64,000 bases of DNA from Ilyonectria destructans (Eukaryota > Ascomycota > Sordariomycetes > Hypocreales > Nectriaceae). The stretch is from assembly GCA_020740775.1 (NCBI GenBank), contig JAHEWK010000002.1, positions 62,001 to 126,000 on the forward strand, in the 5' to 3' direction. The notes under the pieces were generated by a model, which was given only the letters and a program-made list of their open reading frames with translations, was not told the origin of the DNA and made no database searches. Position 1 is the first letter of the stretch; each line of letters opens with the position of its first letter. The translations under genes were made by a program, and so were the position numbers. Of this stretch, positions 34,668-46,521 are shown in pieces.

Positions 34668-35839
34668 GACGACCTTTGTCTAGCCAATAATGCACGCACG
34701 GTGTCTGATGCGCCAGTTAGCCTAGGAGTAAAGCAACTTACCTGAGTGGTACGTGAGCCTCGGAATTATTGTTTCTGTTATAATCTGGCGTAGTCAAGGC
34801 TGCACCCCGTCTGTTGTCGTGTTTTTCCATTGAAGGTATATGATCATTTTGCTTTTGTGTAGCGCAAACGACCCCAGCCAGGGTCGGCGTAGGATTACAG
34901 TCAAGTGAAACGAAACTTTTCAGGGTCATGTACGAGAGACGCGTTCGTGTGTTATGATCACGTTGGGGAACCCTTCCCACTGGCCCATTGAAGCGTTTAT
35001 GGGGGAAGGAAAGTTCCCATGTTCCCAGGACCGGGGGCGGGTCGATAGAACGGTGTTAGTGTCGGTGCAGCCGCCGCGACTCTTACGGAGTCAGAGAAGG
35101 AGCTATTCCAGAGGCTCGAGGAGGAGCAGGCAAGGGTCGTGCGAGGTTTTGCGGGTTCCAGGTCCGCGAGGCTGCCCAGCACTGCTCGTGCGGCGTCCTG
35201 AGCAAGTGTCTCGATAACTTACACAGCCTGACTAGCGGCGGTGTAAGTTATGGTAGAAGCGGACGAGCCATGCGGGGTCTGCCGGGAGCGTCACCGTTCC
35301 TGGGTCGGTCTCGGGGTCGGTCTCGGGCTCCAGATTCGGGGTCTCGGGCTCCTATTCTGTAGTCCATTGCACTAGGGCGCATATTTGGGTCCATCTGCTC
35401 TGCGGCTTGATGATTAGACCTCACTCGTAATGATTTAATTGGTTTAATTGAAAGCTGAATACTCTAGAACATGTGATCATGATTAAGATGGTCAATCAAC
35501 TCCGCTACTCCTTCTATATCATTGGCGTGATTACCTATCCACTCGTATGATAAGTCTATGCCGTCCAATCGAAATCCGGACAGTGTCCGAGCCGAAACTC
35601 AAAAACTGATTGAAACTCCGCCCCCCGCTAGAAGAAGGGAATTTCCCCTTTAGGGTCTTCCGTAGTGTGTAGAAGTATTCAATCGGATGAATATCATGCC
35701 GTACCAAAACGCTAGTGCGCATGTGGTAAATTTACGTATTGTGACGTGCATATAAGGTACGCGTATATGAGGCGAGGAAGTAACAGAACCAGTATTTAAC
35801 ATCACATACGCTTGAAACACCGATCTCAGTACTTCAACG
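34668..35839. other. 1.2 kb intergenic region with decayed coding-like fragments
   Basis: At about 35,070-35,200 one + frame reads ATLTESEKELFQRLEEEQAR and then stops, an acidic helix-forming relic I cannot assign. At about 35,225-35,362 another frame reads a Gly/Ser/Arg-rich stretch (RSRGRSRAPDSGSRAP) encoded by tandem GGTCGGTCTCGG and TCTCGGGCTCC units. Neither has a start or intact gene structure. The right end holds the promoter of the NTF2-like gene. Confidence 0.4.
35577..35589. promoter_or_regulatory. CGG-N7-CCG palindrome upstream of the NTF2-like gene
   Basis: CGGACAGTGTCCG is a perfect 13-bp palindrome around a central G, 251 bp before the start at 35,840. The half-sites are those of Zn2Cys6 proteins, but the spacing differs from the 3-nt spacing found elsewhere in this cluster. 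It may belong to a different regulator or be chance. Confidence 0.4.
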
Positions 35840-36342
35840 ATGTCTCTCAAGGAAACTCTCGAAAAAACAGCTGCGGGATGGATCTCGGATCTAGAAAGTC
35901 GTTCGTTGGATAATGTTGTATCGAGGTGGACAGACGATATCCACTACACAGTTCACCCAGATACAGAGGATGTATTTCCAATGACTAGAGAACAGTAAGT
36001 AGCGAACTCCCTCTTCCACCCCAAGAGCAACATCCCTAGGGCGGGAAACAACGGCGGAATAATACTAATACTACCCAATCTAGGTTTCGGACCTACAAAC
36101 GGGCAGGAGAGTTCTTCAAGCTATTGAAGACATTCAAAATTAACATCAATGAGATGTACACAGATTTAGAGAAAAGGACGGTGACGATGCTTTGTAGCAG
36201 CGAGGGGCAATTGGAAGCAGGTCCATACGGCACTGATTATGTTTTCGTGCTCACTATGACGGAGGATGGAAAGAAAATCGAGAAGTTGTCTGAGTGGCCA
36301 GACTTTCATAAAGTCCGACTGGTACTCAGCAAGTCCGTTTGA
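35840..36342 (+). CDS. NTF2-like/SnoaL-fold small protein
   Basis: The two exons 35840-35994 and 36084-36342 (GTAAGT..CTAG intron) give 137 residues. The pattern of an N-terminal helix (WISDLESRSLDNVVSRWTDD), a short segment, a second helix (QFRTYKRAGEFFKLLKTFKI) and long strands ending in VFVLTMTEDGKKIEKLSEWP is that of cone-shaped NTF2-like proteins. Related small fungal proteins act as cyclases, isomerases or dehydratases, or have no known activity. I cannot see a catalytic set. It lies between the PRISE reductase and the alcohol dehydrogenase and is the only intact gene of the right-hand unit without a CGG-N3-CCG site. Confidence 0.75.
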
Positions 36343-37185
36343 TGAATCAACGACTTCCTATAGACTAGGATATTTATCAGTTGGCAAAAAAAACCAATTT
36401 TAGAGGATTAATTCCCCTACTATGACCCATATAATGGCATCATGATTGATTGTATTTCAGCGTCCTTTTGGAGATCTGCGACTTGCATCCATACCCCTAG
36501 CCTGGTCTAACGATCCTTGTTTCTTTGCCTGATACAACTCGTTGAATTACGCCTTGTGGTGTGCTAATACCGATGAAAGGTTGATTATGACGTGTCGATC
36601 GTCCAAGATCCTTCTTACCGGCCATGTGACACGATTTACGAGGGAAGGTTTGAGGAGACATGGCCCCTGCTGATAGGAACTTCTCTAAGACTTCAGCTGG
36701 CAAGGCAAGTCCGGTTGCATTGCACTGCAGCATCACCGCCTCAGCGCGGGAAGCAAGCATATCGCGTTGCCAGACCACCAATAACAGCCTAATTGGTATA
36801 GGTTTGAAGCAAGTGTCTCCAAGCGTTCATTTCGTTGTGAATGTTCTAAGTGAGTGGTGACGGTTCGAAGGTTTGACGATATTGTTAGGGCTACGAGGAC
36901 TTTAATACACAGGGGATTATCCAGGACTAAAACAAGGCCAGTCAGACACAGGGGAGCAAAAGACTGAGAAAGGTATATGTCGTCCGAGACATGCATCGAT
37001 TTTTCAGTGTTATTGACTTGCGATAGAGATTGCACTACGCAAGTACACGTTCCTGGGGGAGAATAGCATCTGGTTAAGTACGGTTGTATGGGCTGCTCAC
37101 TCGTTTGGGCCATTCACATACTTAATTATTACGTACGTTATAGATAACTTTAATTTTATGGCCCGAGAAACAAACTTTATTCAAA
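36343..37185. other. Intergenic between convergent NTF2-like and ADH genes
   Basis: The ORFs here are short and overlapping on both strands with no recognisable motif. I see no gene that can be supported. Confidence 0.5.
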
Positions 37186-38327
37186 TTAAAGATCGAAATC
37201 CACTACTATCTTACGAGTAGCTTTTCCTTCTTTCATTAACTGTACCATTTCTGGCAGCTGCTCCAAAGAAACTACCTGACAGTTCGTCTTGATCAAACCA
37301 CGCTGCGCAAATTTTAATACTGTATTTGTGTCTTCCCTTGTTCCAACTAACGATCCCTTTATCGTTAGATGCTTTAGAATTAGCAGGCTCGGGTTCGCCA
37401 AGATGTTTTGTCCAGAACCAGCAGGTGGTAGTCCGATACACATGACAACAGCTCCAACCCGGTTGCCTACGTAATGAAGCGCAGTTCTATACGCAGGTGG
37501 TGCTGTAACGAAAACTCCATGGGCACCACCGTTGGTCAAGCGCAAAACCTCGGCAACGGCATCGTCCGCCTGCTGAATGTCGACAAAGGCGTCAGCTCCC
37601 ATACTCAGTGACAATTCACGTTTCGCGTCGCCAATGTCCACCACTATTGGCCGCAAGCCGAGGAGCTTTGCAATCTGGACGACTTGCACGCCAACGCCGC
37701 CGCCGCCTCCAAGTACAACCACGTCTGACCCAGGCGGTAGACTGGCCGACTTCACAGAGCGAAATGCCGTCGCACCGCTACACATGAGTGTAGCAGCCAG
37801 GTCGTCCGGTATGCCCTCTGGAATCCGGATCGCATGCCTCGCATCGGCAAGGATGTAATGCTGGAAGGTCCCAGTGACTGCAAGGCCCGTATTGCGCTTC
37901 TTCGCACAATGTGTCTCATTGTCTCCCAAGCATAGCTCGCAAGTGCCACAGGTGCTCCAAATGGGCTTGACACCAGCCCGGTCTCCGATTTGGAAGTTGG
38001 GGACTTGACAGCCAACTTTCACAACGACACCGCACCCTTCATGTCCTGCAGTTGTTACGCCAAATGAACCCATGCGTGGGGCAGGAGTGTCGTTCAGCAT
38101 GTAGTGCAGGTCTGAATAGCACAGCCCGCTCGTCTTCAGACGGATAAGGACCTCATCTGGGCCTTGGAGAAAACGTTAGCTCCTTTGCGACGCATTGTGG
38201 TAATTATCCATGTGGAATTCGGTCAAGACTCACTAGGTTCAGGAACCTTCACATCGGCAATTTTGATAGAAAAGTCAGGGCCTTCATTTCCTACCACTGC
38301 CGCTCTGCATGTAGTTGGGATGCTCAT
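37186..38327 (-). CDS. Zinc-dependent alcohol dehydrogenase (MDR superfamily)
   Basis: The two exons 38327-38234 and 38162-37186 (intron GTGAGT..CCAAG) give 356 residues. Catalytic-zinc Cys is in SGLCYSDLHY and the His/Glu pair in TTAGHEGCGVVVKVG. The structural-zinc lobe is CGTCELCLGDNETHC with four Cys. The cofactor fold is VVVLGGGGGVGVQVVQIAK followed by VVDIGDAKRE, whose Asp suggests NAD(H). It resembles fungal ADH1-type enzymes that interconvert alcohols and aldehydes in the cytosol. In this setting it could oxidise benzylic alcohols or reduce aldehydes made by the oxygenase. Three CGG-N3-CCG sites lie 128-183 bp upstream. Confidence 0.93.
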
Positions 38328-38454
38328 GTTGGAACTTTGTTGTCGTGGAGCGGGATATATGGGATATTGCGTTTTCAATACTGAGTGGTTGCTATTTATA
38401 ACAGGGTCTTGGTAAGATGGGACCTTTTAAGTCAGATGATATCCATCGGTAATG

Positions 38455-38510
38455 CGGTATCCGCATTCCCTGGAGAGTGGCATCTCGGTCTCCGTGAAAT
38501 TCGGCCTCCG
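38455..38510. promoter_or_regulatory. Three CGG-N3-CCG sites upstream of the ADH gene
   Basis: CGGTATCCG (38,455-38,463, inside the 11-bp palindrome GCGGTATCCGC), CGGTCTCCG (38,486-38,494) and CGGCCTCCG (38,502-38,510) are packed in 56 bp. They lie 128-183 bp before the ADH start, with the downstream ORF at 38,540 on the other side. The first two are reverse complements of the CGGATACCG and CGGAGACCG forms found at other genes here. Confidence 0.75.
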
Positions 38511-38539
38511 CACGTGCAGATAGAGATACTGGGCGTGCC

Positions 38540-38968
38540 GTGTGCGACGTGCCATCCTCCAAGTCCAAGATGACCTACATTGAACTTGGCCTCCTCGCTA
38601 CCGTGAACCTCCAGGGTGGTATATTCCAGGTCAAGACGCATCTATCGCTATCTCACTGGCGACTTTGCTATATACTATTGGTTCAGGGCAGCCAGTGGGC
38701 CTTTGAGGGCTACTGGATCTGCACAATCGGCGGCTACCACAGAGCCATCGACCTGCCCAAGCATTATCCTGGGCCTCATCATCTGCACATCAGCTCGTGG
38801 GGTTACAAGAAGCTGTCAGTCCCGGGCGACGCCTGGTTCGCCATTAAACCCAATGTGTGCATTGTACATATGAATGCGAGCCTATCAATGGGACTGCTGC
38901 GTGCTTGGGTCGAAACTTATACAAACTCCCCTATCAAATTTACACCACCCAGCTTCCAGGCGGTCTGA
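38540..38968 (+). CDS. Unrecognised small ORF (142 residues)
   Basis: This ORF begins 30 bp after the triple CGG-N3-CCG block. It contains IGGYHRAIDLPKHYPGPHHL and a Trp/Tyr-rich centre. A GTCAAG..TTCAG stretch (about 38,631-38,686) could be an intron that would join GGIFQ to GSQWAFEGYW. I do not recognise a family, and it may be a C-terminal remnant of a lost gene. The true start and coding status are uncertain. Confidence 0.35.
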   Translation: MCDVPSSKSKMTYIELGLLATVNLQGGIFQVKTHLSLSHWRLCYILLVQGSQWAFEGYWICTIGGYHRAIDLPKHYPGPHHLHISSWGYKKLSVPGDAWFAIKPNVCIVHMNASLSMGLLRAWVETYTNSPIKFTPPSFQAV

Positions 38969-39094
38969 CGTGTCTCAGTCGGCATCACATTCACCCGAGA
39001 CGTGTGGTCCGTCACTGTTAACATCTCAGCCTAGCCCAAGCTACTCTAATGGCAGCGTTTTGTGCAAAAGAGTGTTTTGATTTCCTATCTCAAC

Positions 39095-40867
39095 CTAGAG
39101 CAAAGCTGGCTTGACAGTTGTTCCTGCATACTCCTTCCGGATCTCCTCAGTCAAACCAGACATATCGCACAACTCCTTATCGAATAGGAGATTAGATCGC
39201 GGGACCCAGCTTCCATGGATACCGTTGCGCAAGCGGAAAGGGAGCTCAATAATAGCAACAGGGCCTGCTTCGACATCGTTCGCGTCAAGAATGAGAATGC
39301 AGGAAAGTTTAACGTCACGCCTGTTAGCAATGGTGATCAAATAGCCATCACCTTCGGGTGCTGTAGGGTTGGTTAGCATCAAATGCTCCCTTAGTTGATT
39401 CCTTTCTCGCAACTTACAGTCCGGCGATTTCGCAATGAATGCCACCTCGTGGAGTGCGGTATGTTCACCAGCGGACCAGTATTTTGATTTCCCTGTGTTG
39501 ATGTCCGCACTGGCCAGAGTGTTGTAGGTTCCACCGACAGGGCTGTACTCCGCCTTCGGATCGTGAACACACAAGAAGATTTTGTTATACTTCTTGGTAG
39601 CAAACCTCTCATCAAGTTTGGGCATCTCGCCATCCAGATTGACCAACTCAGTCGGCTCAACGCGAAAGTCAGTTGCGTTGGGGTCGAACTTCCAGCGTAC
39701 GTAATGGCTTTCCGGACGTCTGTCATTCTTGGGTTTGGCGCTTGGATGGGTGAATGGGTCCTCGCCTCGGGGGCCAAAGAACCAGAACTAATATCATGAA
39801 TTTGACGTTCACTTTTTTTTCAAGCTTAACTTGAGGGCTTACCTTGTTGTGATAAGTGAGCGGGGCGTCAAGATAAACACATCCATCGTCACCCTCAAAT
39901 GCATTTCCAGTGTGCCCGTAGAAGGCGTTGTCGTAGTGGAACCAGCGAACGTCTTCTGGCTTTGGGTTGCGTCGTGGAAGGATGCCAAAAGTCAGAGGCT
40001 TGTCCTCAGCCCAAGCGAAGTGCCTCGAGCCTTGCTGGAGGAGCTCCATTGGCTGGGTCTCGAGGGGGATGAGTACAAAAACGACCCAGTTCTTGGTCGC
40101 TGCCATGTCGTGCATCATTCCCACATATGGCGTCTTGATCCAGCATTCTTCAAGCTTCTTGCCGTCTTTGTCGAACAAGTAGTACGCGACATCATTCGTG
40201 GCATCACCCTTCGCCTCATAGCCCATTGTGATCAATTCACCATTGTCGGGGTCAATCTTTGGATGCGCGGTGAAAGTAGGAGCAGAATACTGGCCGCCGA
40301 AGTCGTAGAGCCCTGTAGTGTTTATCGAATGAGAATTATTCAGTTCAATAAGTCAATGCGAGTCAACTTACCCCTGGTGTCAAGAGAGTCTGGGTCCATG
40401 GCATAAGGCTTCGAGTCTTCCTTCAGTGCCAGCAACTGATTCTCGAAGTAGATGATATGTGTGTTCGCTGTAGAATGCACCTCATGTTTGACGCGGGCAT
40501 CGTCGGTAAAGCGGTTGCGATATTTGCCAAAAACAGCCTGTCTTGCCGCTCTCTCAATGAGGAACTTGGAAGTCCTGACATACTTCTGCTTGAAATCGGC
40601 GTGGCCATCTTTGATCCGGATCGCATCTATAGCGCCATCACCGTTGATGAAGACATCGTCATCATACAGAGGGGCCCACGACCAATCGGGCATGCAGCGA
40701 TAGTAGGTTCCATCGATCTCCTTGGGGATTTTTCCACGCACAACGCAGTTGTAGACTTCAGCCTCGAAGCGGCAAGGGGCCTCGGGGCCCTGAAAGAAGG
40801 GCACCTCAGGAAAGTTCACCTCCGGTTGGGCCTTGAGGGCTTCGGCAGATTGGGCGATGTCGGTCAT
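39095..40867 (-). CDS. Carotenoid-oxygenase-family dioxygenase, stilbene-cleaving (CAO-1/lignostilbene) type
   Basis: The exons 40867-40372, 40312-39843, 39787-39418 and 39360-39095 give 533 residues. The last intron is in frame and open, but has GTAAGT..ACAG ends and restores EGDGYL. The beta-propeller family marks are present, with iron-binding His in FTAHPKIDP, MMHDMA, the GHTGNAFE region and GIHGSW. Tyr116 (GKYRNRF) and Lys149 (LLALKEDS) are 33 residues apart, as are the Tyr and Lys that hold the phenolic ring in lignostilbene dioxygenases and fungal CAO-1, so stilbene cleavage is favoured over carotenoid cleavage. Such enzymes split the central double bond with O2 into two aromatic aldehydes in the cytosol. 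An in-frame Met at 40,918 is a less likely start. Sites at 41,149 and 41,169 serve its promoter. Confidence 0.92.
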
Positions 40868-41148
40868 GTTGCTTGCTGTCAGGGTCTGGAGAATAACAGA
40901 GATTGTGAGAGTTGGCAACGTTCAATAGACTTTTGGCTAGTGTTGTCTTGTCTTGTCCATTCTAATCCTGACATCAATGATTCAGCTTTAAGTAAACTGC
41001 TACAAATCAGCCTAAACGCCGATGTTGTTCATGCGGTGACCGCGTCGTAGCCTCTTCCTGCCAATGAGACATGGAACAACATGGATCTTGTTCGGTGCCG
41101 CCACACTGCCGGCACTGATGTCGCTCCTGGGTGCGGGGAACGCAAGCG

Positions 41149-41177
41149 CGGAGACCGCTCTCCACTGTCGGACGCCG
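41149..41177. promoter_or_regulatory. Two CGG-N3-CCG sites in the oxygenase/hydrolase divergent promoter
   Basis: CGGAGACCG (41,149-41,157) and CGGACGCCG (41,169-41,177) lie 20 bp apart, start to start. They are 121-141 bp before the hydrolase start and about 282-302 bp before the oxygenase start, in a 430-bp divergent promoter. Confidence 0.72.
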
Positions 41178-41297
41178 CGTTACTAATTCGGTAATAAGGA
41201 GACTTTGCAGATCGCTGTATTAAAGATAAGCCATTGATCCTGTGTTTCATGAATCTCTCACCCTTTCACTGCTTTATACCCCAAGACAACGTGCTAC

Positions 41298-42429
41298 ATG
41301 AAGCGTACTCCTGCCCTTGTTCTCGTCCCCGTTCTCATCCTCGTCCTTGGTATCACCATGTTAAAGAAAGATTACATTTTCAAAGAGGCTGACGGTGTTA
41401 GCGTCGCCGCCACGGCATTTTGGAAACCCGCAGAGACTGGGCTTCCGTACGGAATCGGTAGGCATCTGAAGCTTGCAATATGCCAAGTCAATTGCTAACA
41501 TTTGCAAGCTCTGGCGTTCCATGGCGGGGGCTTTGTAATAGGTTCAAGATACTTCATACCTGAAGTCGAGATCGAGTACCTTTGCGATGCGCACTTTGTT
41601 GTTGTGTCGGCGGATTATCGCCTGTGTCCACAGGTTGCCCTGCGCGATGTCATACAGGACGCAATTGACGCCTTTTCGTGGTGCAAGTTGAATCTACCTG
41701 CCAAGCTCAATCACGATGCTGGCATTGAAATAGATGCAGAAAAGATCGTTGCATTTGGTCAGTCTGCCGGCGCCTTGTTGGCCCTGCACTTGGTACGAAT
41801 TCGCTCTCCAATTGGTCTGAAACCCTCCACAAAATGTTCTAAAGCTGCGCGAACAGGGAGGTCTTCCCGAGCCACCACGAGCGATCCTCGACTTTTACGG
41901 CGTGAAGTACACCAGTGATGAGTTTTGGCACACTCCACTGCCTCTTCTTGCAGAGATTCCACCGTTCGAACAGAGTTTCCTGCAAAAGATATATGAAGGA
42001 CCTATTTTGACGACAACAGTTACTTCGCTGGAGAGGGCGGCCGCGTCATCGAGCAAGACCAAGAAAAGGGGCTTGCCTGCACCTGACCTTTCTGTCCCTC
42101 GAAACGCCTGGCTTTTTACCGCTCTGAAGAATGGGACACAGATGAAGGCCATTGTCAAAGACGACAATTTCGAGGGCGTTGACCCAACACTGGCTTTCAA
42201 GCCCGGGTTTCCCCCCACCTTCTTTGTGCACGGCGATGCGGACGACATGATCCCCGCCAGGTTCAGCGAGAAGGCGTTCAATGACCTGAGTAGTCACGGA
42301 GTTAAAACTGAGCTTTCTTTGGTCTCAAATCAGTCTCATGGATTTGATGCAGGACTGTCACAGGAGGATACAGAATGGCCACCCGTACGCAGGGCTCTAG
42401 ACTTGCTGATCATGAATGGAAATATGTGA
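41298..42429 (+). CDS. Alpha/beta hydrolase (hormone-sensitive lipase-like esterase)
   Basis: The exons 41298-41457, 41509-41792 and 41845-42429 give 342 residues. The oxyanion-hole motif is FHGGGFVIG, the nucleophile elbow is FGQSAGA, the acid lies in HGDADDMIP, and the catalytic His in NQSHGFDAG. All are in the order of the alpha/beta hydrolase_3 family. The N-terminus is a short hydrophobic segment (LVLVPVLILVLGITML) after KR, so it may be membrane-anchored or the start may be mis-chosen. It would hydrolyse a small ester or lactone. Next to aromatic catabolic enzymes and a dead tannase, a phenolic ester is an attractive but unproven substrate. It is transcribed divergently from the oxygenase through a shared promoter with two CGG-N3-CCG sites. 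Confidence 0.9.
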
Positions 42430-42760
42430 AGGATGCGACAACCCTTATATTAGACAGTAATGCAATTCAGTTGACAAGAGGCCCTTAATGTACCGAACAG
42501 AAATTGGTCTGACTCTTATGCAACCATATACAAATCTTCTTCCAACGCTCAAACTTCATCTCAATAATCCTACTTAGAAAAGCAAAAACGCCTGAGTGTG
42601 CACAGTTTCCTTTCTCGTCTGTAACAAGAGCGGACTGGCTCGATGGGGTCATATTAAATATAGGTGTTTCATTTGGTATCGCACTCGGAAAACTGAGAGG
42701 CGAAGACTTGTGGTTGCGCAATATGTTTATTGTTTACTACGATCCAAAGTTCCAAACTCC

Positions 42761-43929
<1,169 letters not shown>

Positions 43930-44093
43930 GGTTCGAGATTACTTGCTCAATCTCAAAGCGAATAGATGCAAAACCGGAATAAATGAAGCTAGTGAATTGC
44001 AACGTGTGTAAAAGTGAAAACCTATCAGATTCGATCGGTGCTTAAATAGTACTGCCAGTCCATCATTATCCATTCACAGTACGGACTGGATGT

Positions 44094-44146
44094 CGGACTC
44101 CGCGCTCCACCGAGCTTGGCCGCTATGGGGACTGGGGCGGTCTCCG
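44094..44146. promoter_or_regulatory. Two CGG-N3-CCG sites upstream of the amidohydrolase gene
   Basis: CGGACTCCG (44,094-44,102) and CGGTCTCCG (44,138-44,146, reverse complement of CGGAGACCG) lie 165 and 209 bp before the start at 43,929. Confidence 0.72.
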
Positions 44147-44631
44147 CGAGCCGCCACACCGTTAAGGCCGCGGTCTTCTCGCGGAACGTTCTGCTCGTGG
44201 CCCCAGGTACGTTCATATGGGTGTTTGGATAATAATGCGAAAGGTGCAAAGAGAACTTGCACAACTTCACATCTCGGGAATGCCGCCCTTTCAGTACGGA
44301 ATAGGTAGTAAAGAGGGAAGATTGAGAATTCCATTATTTATTATCTCTGCACTTTCACGCCTGAACGTTCCGCGCGCAAGAAGATCGGGGCCGAAGAACA
44401 ACATGGAGACGCGTCGGGATGGAACAATGATGAACCACTTTGCTAAGTCTTCGGGTTTTGCTGTCATCAATACGTCTCCACTCTTATAGTAGTGCTATAA
44501 TAGACAGCACCAGTATCTATCAAACTCGGCGAAAACTGACTCAACATCCAATTCGGGGGATAAAAACTTTGCACATGCATAGAATTCTCTGTCATTGAGG
44601 CTACAGCTGGATAGTGCATAGTTACAACTAC
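44147..44631. other. Intergenic between amidohydrolase promoter and ALDH 3' end
   Basis: No coding sequence or repeat that I can support; presumably distal promoter and 3' UTR. Confidence 0.5.
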
Positions 44632-46234
44632 TTAATTGAGCATGAGCAAGACCGATTTCTTTTCAAGGAAACTATCCAAGCTTTCCCTAATGCCTTCGCG
44701 GCCAATCCCGCTTCCTTTGTAGCCGCCAAATGGCATATCAAACCCTGTTACCGGAGAAGTGCAATTAACCCCGACTGTCCCTGATTCAAGACCTATAGCG
44801 AATCGCAAGGCCCGACCAAAATCTCTCGTATACACAGCAGCATACAATCCGTATTCGCTTGCATTTGCCTTTTCCAAGGCTTCCATCTCCGTATCAAAAG
44901 TGTTTATATGGACAACGGGGCCGAAGACTTCTTCTTTGAGAATTTTGGAGTCCTCGGTCGTGTCAGTGAAAATGGTGGGCTTGACGGTAAAGGTGTTGGG
45001 CTCGAAATCGCCACCCAAGATCAGTTGGCCACTCTGCTTCCCCATCTCCAAATATCGAGTGACGATATCTGCTTGAGCAGCATCAGCCAACGGGCCGTGA
45101 TTGGTTGCTGGATCCGTTGGGTCACCGAGATGCACCCTTCCGAATGACTCCTTGAATGCCTCAATGAAGGCCGGCGCGATGGAACGTTGGACGTATACTC
45201 TCGAGTTTGCCATGCAAACCTGACCACTATTCCATTGAATACTGTGTGCCGTTGCAGGGACGGCTTTCTCCAGATCTGCGTCTTCGAAAACGACTGCTGG
45301 GGACTTTCCTCCCAGTTCGAAGATCAAATTCTTCATATTCGACTTGGCCGCGGCTTCCTGGATCAAGCGACCTGTGCGTGTGGAACCCGTGAACGAGAGA
45401 GCCCGAACATCCATGTGGGAGGCCAGAGCTGCGCCGCTGATGTGGCCGTGTCCCGAGAGAATATTAACGACGCCCGGCGGAAAGCCAGCTTGGTTGATAT
45501 ACTCGGCAACTTTGCTTGACTAGCCCTGAGTATCAGTGTCGCACCAGAATGTGAGTGCTTCAAACTCACCGTCAGGGGCGCTTTTTCACTGCTCTTCAAG
45601 ATAACTGTGTTACCTGCTGCCAGAGCTGGACCAACTTTCCCAGAAAAGGCAACAAGCGGGACGTTCCATGGGATGATTGCTGCCACGACACCAAACGGCT
45701 GCCGCAGTGTGACATTCAGTTGTCCAGGTGTGTTCAAACTCGACTGGCCTTGGACAGTGTATCCGGCTTCGGCATAATACTCGAAGCGGTTCGCCGCAAT
45801 CAAATGATCAGCATACCCGCTGACCGGCCTGCCCATAGAAACAGCCTCTAAGCGTGCTAATTCCTCCCCATGCTCGCGAAGTAGGCCGGCGAATAGTCTC
45901 AGGTGCTGTCCTCGCTGCTTTGGTGACAGCTTAGCCCATGCAGGCTGCGCGGCCTTGGCTGCGCTAACTGCTGCATTGGTGTCGTCGATAGTGGCTTCAG
46001 CAACTGTGATGTACGATTAGGACAAATACGGATGCTCCAACATTTGACCTTACCGTATGCTACCACTTCATGAGTCCAGGGCGATTTAAGTGGAAACGTT
46101 TTCTTGTCAGATGCATCCACAAACTGGGGTTTCTTGCGTAAGCGAATACTAACTGCCAAAGCTTTGTTGTGACTACATACCTCTCCGTTGATGAACAGCT
46201 TCGTTTCAACTGGCCGCTTGGTCTCAGTCGCCAT
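44632..46234 (-). CDS. NAD(P)-dependent aldehyde dehydrogenase
   Basis: The exons 46234-46181, 46123-46054, 46003-45570 and 45519-44632 give 481 residues, a normal length for the family. Features in order are PWNVPLVAFSGKVGPALAAG with the cofactor-site Asn, LKSSEKAPL, FTGSTRTGR, the general-base Glu in FELGGKSPAVVF, the catalytic Cys in NSGQVCMANSRVYV, EEVFGPVV, and a C-terminal PFGGYKGSGIGREG. It converts an aldehyde to its acid in the cytosol. Beside a stilbene-cleaving oxygenase the natural substrates would be hydroxybenzaldehydes. Three CGG-N3-CCG sites lie 175-287 bp upstream. It shares orientation with the amidohydrolase and the second P450. Confidence 0.95.
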
Positions 46235-46408
46235 GGTCGTTGATGTCTCGAATTTTGTTAGTGATGGATGTCGGGACTGGTTTTCTTTAGAATAAAGTAT
46301 TCTCGTTGGCAAAAGTGGTTAAAGTTGGCTGCTCTCTGATTTAATCTGATTTATGGCCGTAGGTACTCAGTAGGCAGGCCACTTTAGTTTGATCAACGCG
46401 TAAGAGAG

Positions 46409-46521
46409 CGGATACCGAATTTCGCGGAGACCGAAGGCTCAAAGGCACGTTGTGTGGAGCAAGAGGGCGGCGTTACTTCCGAACATTTGTGCATTGTGGC
46501 ACCGTAAGAACGCGGATACCG
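46409..46521. promoter_or_regulatory. Three CGG-N3-CCG sites upstream of the ALDH gene
   Basis: CGGATACCG (46,409-46,417), CGGAGACCG (46,425-46,433) and CGGATACCG (46,513-46,521) lie 175-287 bp before the ALDH start. The first two are 16 bp apart, start to start, about one and a half helical turns. Confidence 0.77.

Noticed and set aside
35297..35330. GGTCGGTCTCGG tandem units as possible cluster operators
   Set aside because: The halves are CGG..CGG without the inverted CCG, and they lie in a Gly/Ser/Arg micro-repeat rather than in an evident promoter.
36497..37113. Overlapping minus-strand ORFs of 94 and 126 residues between the NTF2-like and ADH genes
   Set aside because: No start context, splice pattern or motif that supports a gene.
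40457..41050. 197-residue + strand ORF over the oxygenase 5' part
   Set aside because: It is antisense to the oxygenase N-terminal exon, which carries the conserved Tyr and Lys.
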